Shown here piece by piece: positions 6,058-10,514 of a DNA stretch of 10,514 nt. Numbering within the stretch: position 1 is the stretch's first letter; each line of letters begins with the position of its first letter. This DNA comes from Deltaproteobacteria bacterium (GTDB lineage Bacteria > Desulfobacterota > Desulfobacteria > Desulfobacterales > SURF-15). A program made the position numbers and the translations under genes. The stretch spans positions 1 through 10,514 of the forward strand of contig JAHEHB010000173.1 in the NCBI GenBank assembly GCA_024644775.1, read 5' to 3'. The notes under the pieces were generated by a model that saw only the letters and a list, made by a program, of their open reading frames with translations, did not search any database and had not been told where the DNA came from.

Positions 6058-7110
6058 CTAAAATATCACATCTTCCAAGCCGAGTCCCGGTCCGGAAGGC
6101 AGGCGCATTCGACCGTTTTCAATCGGCGGCACCGATGCGACGTCACGTTTGAAAAAATGGCTGATCCCCATCCCACAGTCTGGGATAGGCGCCGGAAGTA
6201 GGCTTGCACAATGCAATGCGGCAGTCGTGCCGATGGCAGTATCCAGGCTGCTTGTCACAGTGCATTGGATGCCATATTGTTCGCTCAAACGGATCATATC
6301 ATAAAGCCGATCCGGGCCACCGGTCCTGTATAACTTTAAAATGAGTACGTCCACCGCATTGGCTTCGATAAGATTCCGTATGGCTTTGATACTTTGCGCC
6401 GGTTCATCCCACGCCAGTTTAATGGGGCTTTTTAAACGAAGCTCCGCAAACGTTTCCATGGAACGATCCGGCGGTAATGCATCTTCGATGTATTCAATGT
6501 TGAAACGGGACATTTTTTCCAGGTAATTTAGTGCTACCGCTTCAGTCCAGGCTTCGTTCGGATCAAGTCGAAGCGCTGCATCCGGAAAGGCCCGACGGAT
6601 CGCATCGACGCGGGCCAAATCGCGCTCAAAGTCTTTAAAACACTTGATTTTGATCGTTTTTACACCGGTGTCGATATAGTGGCGTGCTTCCTCAAGCGCA
6701 CCTTCGATGGTATCGTCCACTACGAGCCCGTTCACCGGAATGGTTTCGGCGGGTTCCCGTTTGCCGGTGTAAAGAAAGCGGTTGAGAGACATCCCTTTGG
6801 CTGAAGCGCTTGCCGATAGCCATGCCGTTGAAATGCCACAACGCAGGGAGCTTTCAGGCTTTCGGTCATCCAGTTTTTGAAGGAACTGATCGTCGGCAAT
6901 ATCCAGTCCGTTGATAAGCGTTTCCGCCTCACGTGCATATGCCGGGCCATCGACCGGAATACACGGTGCCGGCGCCGCCTCCCCCCATCCCATATGTCCG
7001 TCTATTTCAGCACGTACCAGCAGCCCGCACCGTTGGTGGTAGACACCCTTCGAATATCGATACGGTGCCTTCAATGGAAGCGCATATGCCTTAAAATCAA
7101 TCCTCGTCAT
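6058..7110 (-). CDS. Mandelate racemase/muconate lactonizing enzyme family protein (enolase superfamily, MLE-like subgroup)
   Basis: A 350-residue protein with an N-terminal capping domain and a C-terminal barrel. All expected active-site positions are visible: the K-x-K at the end of the second strand in TIKIKCF (Lys154, Lys156), metal ligands Asp183 in RLDPNEAW, Glu209 in EYIEDALPP and Asp235 in LAWDEPAQ, and the opposing Lys259 in LILKLYRTGG. This Lys/Lys layout defines the muconate lactonizing subgroup, which includes cycloisomerases, o-succinylbenzoate synthases, dipeptide epimerases and N-acylamino-acid racemases. Such enzymes abstract a proton alpha to a carboxylate using Mg2+. The specific reaction cannot be read from sequence. 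AAGGAG lies nine bases ahead of the ATG at 7110. It sits between the CoA ligase and the transporter, so it probably remodels the imported acid or a derivative. A menaquinone role is unlikely because no other men-type gene is nearby. Confidence 0.9.
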   Translation of the reverse strand: MTRIDFKAYALPLKAPYRYSKGVYHQRCGLLVRAEIDGHMGWGEAAPAPCIPVDGPAYAREAETLINGLDIADDQFLQKLDDRKPESSLRCGISTAWLSASASAKGMSLNRFLYTGKREPAETIPVNGLVVDDTIEGALEEARHYIDTGVKTIKIKCFKDFERDLARVDAIRRAFPDAALRLDPNEAWTEAVALNYLEKMSRFNIEYIEDALPPDRSMETFAELRLKSPIKLAWDEPAQSIKAIRNLIEANAVDVLILKLYRTGGPDRLYDMIRLSEQYGIQCTVTSSLDTAIGTTAALHCASLLPAPIPDCGMGISHFFKRDVASVPPIENGRMRLPSGPGLGLEDVIF

Positions 7111-7159
7111 TTACTATTTCTCCTTTTTTCGAAAATCGACCGACTACGGATCAAATCGC

Positions 7160-7228
7160 TTAAAATGAAGCTCTCCACCGCAAGCGGATGGGGTATAAAA
7201 AAATCAATGAAAAGACTTGTTTTTTCAT
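7160..7228 (-). CDS. Possible 22-residue leader peptide or gene remnant upstream of the enolase-superfamily gene
   Basis: A 23-codon frame with a textbook translation start: AAGGAGG at 7235-7241, six bases before the ATG. The peptide begins MKKQVFSLIFLYPI, like the start of a Sec signal peptide, then turns basic (RLRWRASF) and stops. Its start codon lies in one arm of the hairpin at 7205-7230, so translation and folding would compete. The stop is 49 bases before the next gene's ATG. Either it is a regulatory leader peptide or the surviving 5' end of a secreted-protein gene whose body was deleted; another frame stays open to the ATGA at the next gene start, which would fit decay by frameshift. 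Function is not assigned. Confidence 0.38.
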   Translation of the reverse strand: MKKQVFSLIFLYPIRLRWRASF

Positions 7229-7230
7229 TG
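7197..7230 (-). terminator. AU-rich hairpin with U7 tract, weak terminator or attenuator candidate
   Basis: In minus-strand RNA, CAAUGAAAA (7230-7222) can pair with UUUUCAUUG (7213-7205) over nine perfect base pairs around an eight-base loop. One A and then seven U residues (7203-7197) follow. The layout is that of an intrinsic terminator, but only two of the nine pairs are G-C, so alone it should be leaky. It lies between the CoA ligase and the enolase-superfamily gene and includes the start codon of the 22-residue ORF, which suggests translation-linked attenuation or simply a partial polarity point. Confidence 0.4.
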
Positions 7231-7343
7231 TGTCCCTCCTTTTTCTTAAATTTTTGGTTTTTCTCAACACAAGGATTTGCTGGTTATGTAAACGATCCGG
7301 TTCGCCGTGGTAGGCTGGGACAGCCCTGTATCTTCCGGATTGA

Positions 7344-8960
7344 CTAGCCCGGCGTATGAGAAGGCTCTCTAAGTTCTTTCTTTTTTACTTTCCCGGCAGG
7401 CGTGCGCGGCAGGTCGTCGATAAATTCGACATATTTTGGTACCTTAAAGTCCGCCAGGTGCTCGCTGCAGAACTCCCGTATCTCTTTTTCTGTGCAGCTT
7501 GTATTTTTCCTTAAAACGACAAACGCCTTAACCGCCTCTCCCATTACCGGATCCGGAACTCCAACGACGGCCGCTTCAAGTACGGCCGGGTGTCTGTATA
7601 GAATATTTTCCACCTCAACACTGTAAATATTTTCTCCGCCCCGTATGATCATATCCTTAATTCTATCCAAAACCGAAACAAAGCCTTCCTCGTCAATTTT
7701 GGCGACATCGCCGGTGTGGAGCCACCCATCAACAATGGCCTTGCGGGTCTCTTTCGGGTTGTTCCAGTAGCCGGGAATGATTTTGGGTCCCCGAAAAAGT
7801 AGTTCCCCCGGGACACCCGGCGGGCATTCCTTGCCTTCCGAATCGACAATCTTCAACTCCTCTATGGGAATCCCCTGACCCACCGTGTTTATTTTCCGTT
7901 CAACATCGCCATCGGGTAACAGGCAATCCATTGTGTGGGTTTCGGTCATGCCAAATGCCTCGCAGATCTTCATCCATGGCAATCGCTGCCGAATTCGGCT
8001 GATCAGCTCGGTGGACTTTGAGGCCCCGCCGATAAAAGCAATCCGCAGAGAGCTGAGATCATACCGGTCAAATTGGGGGTGATTGGCGATGAGCCAGATT
8101 ACGGTGGGCACATGAATCATCAACGTGATTCTCTCGTCCTGGATGGTCTTCATGAGGTCTTCGGTTTTGTATTCCTTCATGTAGATACAGGGTATGCCGG
8201 TGAAGACCGCTTGAACCATGGTCATAACACTGCCGATGGAGTGGAAAAGGGGTACCGCGCATATGATTCGGTCGGCGTCCGGGTTTATCTCCAAAAAATC
8301 GTCGATGAGCATGTCCGCAACGATAATGCCGCGGTGGGTCTGCATGGCACCCTTGGGGAAGCCCGTTGTCCCGGATGTATACATGATGGCCGCCGTATCG
8401 CCTTCTTCCACCGAGGCCAACTTGAGGTTTTTAGGATCTTCCTTAAAAAGACCGGAAAAGGGCCGGGTGCCCGGCGGCGGTGTATCGGATACCACCAGGA
8501 TCTCCCTGAGCGTCTTTCTTTTGTCGCGCACAGGCTCAAACACAGACCAAAACTCTTCGCCCATGATGAGAAGGGAAGATTCCGAGTTATCTATCTCATA
8601 GGCAAGCTCCTCACCCTTGAATCGTGTGTTCAAAGGTACGGCGATAGCCCCCAGCTTCATCAGGGCGAAAAAAGCCAACGGAAATTCGAGACCCACACCC
8701 ATAAGAAGTGCGATACGATCGCCCTTTTGAACCCCAAAAGTACCCTGCAAGGCTGCTGCGATTCGGCTTGAAAGTTCGTCCAGTTTCGTAAAGGTCATCC
8801 GCCGGTCTTCGGCAATAAGCCCCTCTCGTTTTGGGTATCTTTGAACCGCCTTTGCCAGGATTTCATTGATGTTTCCGGGCCGATTCTTGAAGTTCCGTTC
8901 AATACGACCCAAAACTTCGATTTCTTCGATTTCATACTTTTTGCAACGATACGTTTGCAT
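7344..8960 (-). CDS. AMP-forming acyl-CoA synthetase/ligase (ANL superfamily)
   Basis: A complete 538-residue adenylate-forming ligase. It would activate a carboxylic acid in two steps, acid plus ATP to acyl-AMP, then transfer to CoA. The core motifs are in order: the phosphate-binding loop YTSGTTGFPKGAMQTH (194-209), the adenine-contacting FGMTETH (336-342), the ribose-binding aspartate of WLHTGDVA (413-420), the hinge and A8 region DRIKDMIIRGGENIYSVEVE (432-451), and the catalytic lysine of PRTPAGK (Lys524). It resembles medium/long-chain, 4-coumarate- and cyclohexanecarboxylate-type ligases; the acid is not determined. The ATG at 8960 has a moderate GGAAG site at about seven to eight bases, and the roughly 30 residues before the usual family start are a little long. 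It follows the hydrolase by 50 bases and precedes a 233-base gap. In context it is the probable entry step for the imported acid. Confidence 0.94.
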   Translation of the reverse strand: MQTYRCKKYEIEEIEVLGRIERNFKNRPGNINEILAKAVQRYPKREGLIAEDRRMTFTKLDELSSRIAAALQGTFGVQKGDRIALLMGVGLEFPLAFFALMKLGAIAVPLNTRFKGEELAYEIDNSESSLLIMGEEFWSVFEPVRDKRKTLREILVVSDTPPPGTRPFSGLFKEDPKNLKLASVEEGDTAAIMYTSGTTGFPKGAMQTHRGIIVADMLIDDFLEINPDADRIICAVPLFHSIGSVMTMVQAVFTGIPCIYMKEYKTEDLMKTIQDERITLMIHVPTVIWLIANHPQFDRYDLSSLRIAFIGGASKSTELISRIRQRLPWMKICEAFGMTETHTMDCLLPDGDVERKINTVGQGIPIEELKIVDSEGKECPPGVPGELLFRGPKIIPGYWNNPKETRKAIVDGWLHTGDVAKIDEEGFVSVLDRIKDMIIRGGENIYSVEVENILYRHPAVLEAAVVGVPDPVMGEAVKAFVVLRKNTSCTEKEIREFCSEHLADFKVPKYVEFIDDLPRTPAGKVKKKELREPSHTPG

Positions 8961-9010
8961 GTATCACTTCCAATCCAAAAAGCCGATGGCAGAAAAAGTA
9001 ATCTTCCGAA

Positions 9011-9754
9011 TCATACCCCGTCCATTCCGAGGATTCTGAGCATATTCAATCCCAGTATCTTTTCTTTGTCTTCGTCACTGAGCTTGGTGTCCCTGATCTT
9101 TTGAATCTCGTGGATGGGATTGTTCATGGGCATCTCGCTTCCGTATACGACGCGGTCGCTGCCGATGGCATTGACCGCTTTGGTGATGGGGAAGTCATAG
9201 ACTACACCCGTGGTGCCCAGCACAAGGTTATCGGACCGTTTGGCCATCTTGATCGCCGCATCGGTAAAAACCATGGCATCACAGCCCATATGCTCCATGA
9301 TGATCGTCGCCTCCGGAAAATCCTGGGCCACCAGACCGATTTGCCAGGGGGTGGCATACGGCGCCTCTCCCGAGTGGAACATGACAGGGACCTTCAACTC
9401 CTGAGCCTTTTGGATCAATGGATAGACCCAGATCTCGTCGTCCGCTGCAAGGGCCATATAAATCGGATGTATTTTCAGTCCTTTCGCGCCATAACGGATC
9501 ACTGCCTCTTCAAAGTCGTTTACCGCATCAGGGTCTTTGGGATTGACCAGTGCAAAGCCGACCAATCTATCCGGAGCCTTGGCCACCTCTTCCTGCATCT
9601 TGGCGGCCGGCATGACCCGACCGGTTGATATGGTGGGCAGAAGAATGGCCCTATCGATCCCGGATGCATCCATGATTTTAAGAATGGTCTCGGCAGTAAT
9701 GGTCCGGTCGGCAAATTTAGTTTCACCGAAGTGTGCGTGTATGTCAAAGATCAT
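9011..9754 (-). CDS. Amidohydrolase-2 family metal-dependent hydrolase (TIM barrel)
   Basis: A 247-residue protein with the Amidohydrolase_2 pattern: HAH after strand 1 in FDIHAHFG (His6, His8), His96 in LKIHPIYM, His127 in VMFHSGEAPY, and His155 in MEHMGCD. At the end of the barrel, where most members have a metal-binding Asp in a GSD-x-P motif, this one has Glu207 in YGSEMPMN. Family members hydrolyse or decarboxylate cyclic and aromatic acids (for example ACMS decarboxylase, dihydroxybenzoate decarboxylases, lactone hydrolases), so a ring-opening, hydrolytic or decarboxylating step is likely but not identified. The start is firm: GAGGAGG lies five bases ahead and the ATG overlaps the thioesterase stop as ATGA, indicating translational coupling. 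At 247 residues it is shorter than the 300-340 residue decarboxylases, so the small-hydrolase branch fits better. Confidence 0.85.
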   Translation of the reverse strand: MIFDIHAHFGETKFADRTITAETILKIMDASGIDRAILLPTISTGRVMPAAKMQEEVAKAPDRLVGFALVNPKDPDAVNDFEEAVIRYGAKGLKIHPIYMALAADDEIWVYPLIQKAQELKVPVMFHSGEAPYATPWQIGLVAQDFPEATIIMEHMGCDAMVFTDAAIKMAKRSDNLVLGTTGVVYDFPITKAVNAIGSDRVVYGSEMPMNNPIHEIQKIRDTKLSDEDKEKILGLNMLRILGMDGV

Positions 9755-10215
9755 TTCAACCTCCTCGCTTCGTGCGTATCTCTATCGGTATGGGGTCTTT
9801 TTTTCACCGCATAGGTAAAAAGTCCTTTGGCCAACGCGTTTCCGTCCGTATCTTTGATTTCAACCTCACTCACCGCCACGCGTCTGCCCTTGTGAAGGAT
9901 ACGGGCTTCGCCAACCACCGCTGTTTTGGCGGCACGCCAAAAGTTCATTTTGAATTCAATGGTGGTGAGAATTTCATCGTCATATTTACTCAAAAGAGCA
10001 TTGGCAACGGCTGCGTCTGCGAGGGTCGCGATGACCCCACCGTTGATCATGCCATAGACATTCACGATGTCCTTGGAATACGCCATTTTAACCTTGGCGT
10101 AGTTTTCTGCCACCTCAACGATTTCAAGGCCGAGGGGATCATAGTAAGGGGGTTTTTTCCTGTTGAAGATCCGGTCAAATTTAGCCTTTTTATTCTTCTG
10201 ATTTATATCACTCAT
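9751..10215 (-). CDS. PaaI-like hotdog-fold acyl-CoA thioesterase
   Basis: A 154-residue single hotdog domain, close to the family length of about 140. The segment NVYGMINGGVIATLADAA (52-69) is the central helix motif: Asn52 and Asp67 correspond to the conserved Asn and the catalytic acid of PaaI/YbgC-like thioesterases. The usual HGG is NGG here (Asn58). Members hydrolyse acyl-CoA to free acid and CoA; in the phenylacetate pathway PaaI rescues dead-end CoA esters. A similar CoA-recycling role is inferred. About 25 basic residues precede the domain and a short basic tail follows it. The ATG at 10215 lies one base after the dehydrogenase stop, with AGGA five bases ahead, and the 3' end overlaps the hydrolase start (ATGA), so it is clearly within one operon. 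Confidence 0.87.
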   Translation of the reverse strand: MSDINQKNKKAKFDRIFNRKKPPYYDPLGLEIVEVAENYAKVKMAYSKDIVNVYGMINGGVIATLADAAVANALLSKYDDEILTTIEFKMNFWRAAKTAVVGEARILHKGRRVAVSEVEIKDTDGNALAKGLFTYAVKKRPHTDRDTHEARRLK

Positions 10216-10216
10216 A

Positions 10217-10514
10217 TTATTCCTGGTAGCGCTTAAGCAGCTCTCGACAGACGATCAGTTTTTGGATTTCGGTGGTTCCCTCGTAGAGCCTTGGTGCTCG
10301 AACCGCTCTGTAAAGGCGTTGTACGGGATAGTCCATGCGCACGCCATAGCCGCCATAGATCTGAACCGCTTGATCGACGATCCGCTGTGCCATTTCCGTG
10401 CACCACCATTTGGCCATGGACGATTCCAGGGTTACCCGGGGTTTACCCTTATCTTTCAGCCAGGCGGCATAGTACACCATCAGTCTTCCGGCGTGGATTT
10501 CAGTGGCCATATCG
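10217..10514 (-). CDS. Acyl-CoA dehydrogenase, C-terminal part (runs off right edge)
   Basis: The last 98 codons of a flavoprotein acyl-CoA dehydrogenase. The visible part is the C-terminal four-helix domain. QAVQIYGGYGVRMDYPVQRL matches the conserved region that shapes the FAD site at the dimer interface, and APRLYEGTTEIQK carries the glutamate of the YEGT motif that acts as catalytic base in the medium- and short-chain enzymes. The usual C-terminal end (CRELLKRYQE) closes it. The family oxidises acyl-CoA to 2-enoyl-CoA and passes electrons to electron-transferring flavoprotein. Full-length relatives are about 380-400 residues, so three quarters lie beyond the window. Its stop is one base before the thioesterase start. 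Chain-length or aromatic-acyl specificity depends on the missing part. Confidence 0.93.
   Translation of the reverse strand, partial: DMATEIHAGRLMVYYAAWLKDKGKPRVTLESSMAKWWCTEMAQRIVDQAVQIYGGYGVRMDYPVQRLYRAVRAPRLYEGTTEIQKLIVCRELLKRYQE

Noticed and set aside
7313..7325. Small inverted repeat just after the CoA ligase stop (ggctg-gga-cagcc)
   Set aside because: Only five base pairs with a three-base loop and no U tract; too weak to call a terminator.
8073..8771. Long plus-strand open frame (232 codons)
   Set aside because: It lies wholly antisense to the clearly recognised CoA ligase, has no family motif and is best explained as a shadow frame.
6058..8960. menC-menE-like menaquinone biosynthesis pair (o-succinylbenzoate synthase plus ligase)
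   Set aside because: The two families fit superficially, but no other men gene is nearby and the surroundings are transport and acyl-CoA catabolism, so a catabolic role is more likely.
9101..9628. Plus-strand open frame of 175 codons
   Set aside because: Antisense to the amidohydrolase, rich in His/Asp/Gly as expected of a complementary frame, with no recognisable domain.

Overview
The window looks like part of a catabolic gene cluster from a bacterium, most plausibly an anaerobe or facultative anaerobe of the Desulfobacterota or a related Gram-negative group. That taxonomic guess is inference. It rests on the CoA-based acid catabolism genes, a periplasmic-binding-protein tricarboxylate-type importer and a fragment resembling an aldehyde:ferredoxin oxidoreductase C-terminus. 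No rRNA, tRNA, transposase or CRISPR array is visible.

Nearly all genes lie on the minus strand, so the locus reads from right to left. In transcription order: the C-terminal end of an acyl-CoA dehydrogenase (cut by the right edge), a PaaI-like hotdog thioesterase, an amidohydrolase-2 family hydrolase, an AMP-forming acyl-CoA ligase, a 233-base gap with a short leader-like ORF and an AU-rich hairpin, a mandelate racemase/muconate lactonizing (enolase superfamily) enzyme, the tripartite tricarboxylate transporter genes in the order tctA-tctC-tctB, a possible small ORF, an NAD-dependent epimerase/dehydratase and a thiolase. After a 150-base interval comes the N-terminal 132 codons or so of an FGGY-family kinase, cut by the left edge. 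The interval also holds the only plus-strand coding candidate, a 43-residue ORF.

Most junctions are tight: a 1-nt gap between the dehydrogenase and thioesterase, an ATGA overlap between thioesterase and hydrolase, 21 nt between the enolase-family gene and tctA, and the epimerase stop within the leading codons of the longest thiolase frame. This suggests one or two polycistronic messages. A plausible reading is uptake of a carboxylate by TctABC, activation by the ligase, remodelling by the enolase-superfamily enzyme and the hydrolase, dehydrogenation by the acyl-CoA dehydrogenase and thiolytic cleavage. The substrate cannot be read from the sequence and no regulator lies in the window.

The parts that standard gene calling would miss are an orphan aldehyde:ferredoxin-oxidoreductase-like C-terminal mini-ORF (416-547, plus strand), a strong 14-bp hairpin between tctC and tctB, a Shine-Dalgarno-led 22-codon ORF overlapping a terminator-like hairpin ahead of the enolase-superfamily gene, a 29-codon ORF between tctB and the epimerase, and a near-perfect Shine-Dalgarno sequence with no start codon after tctA.
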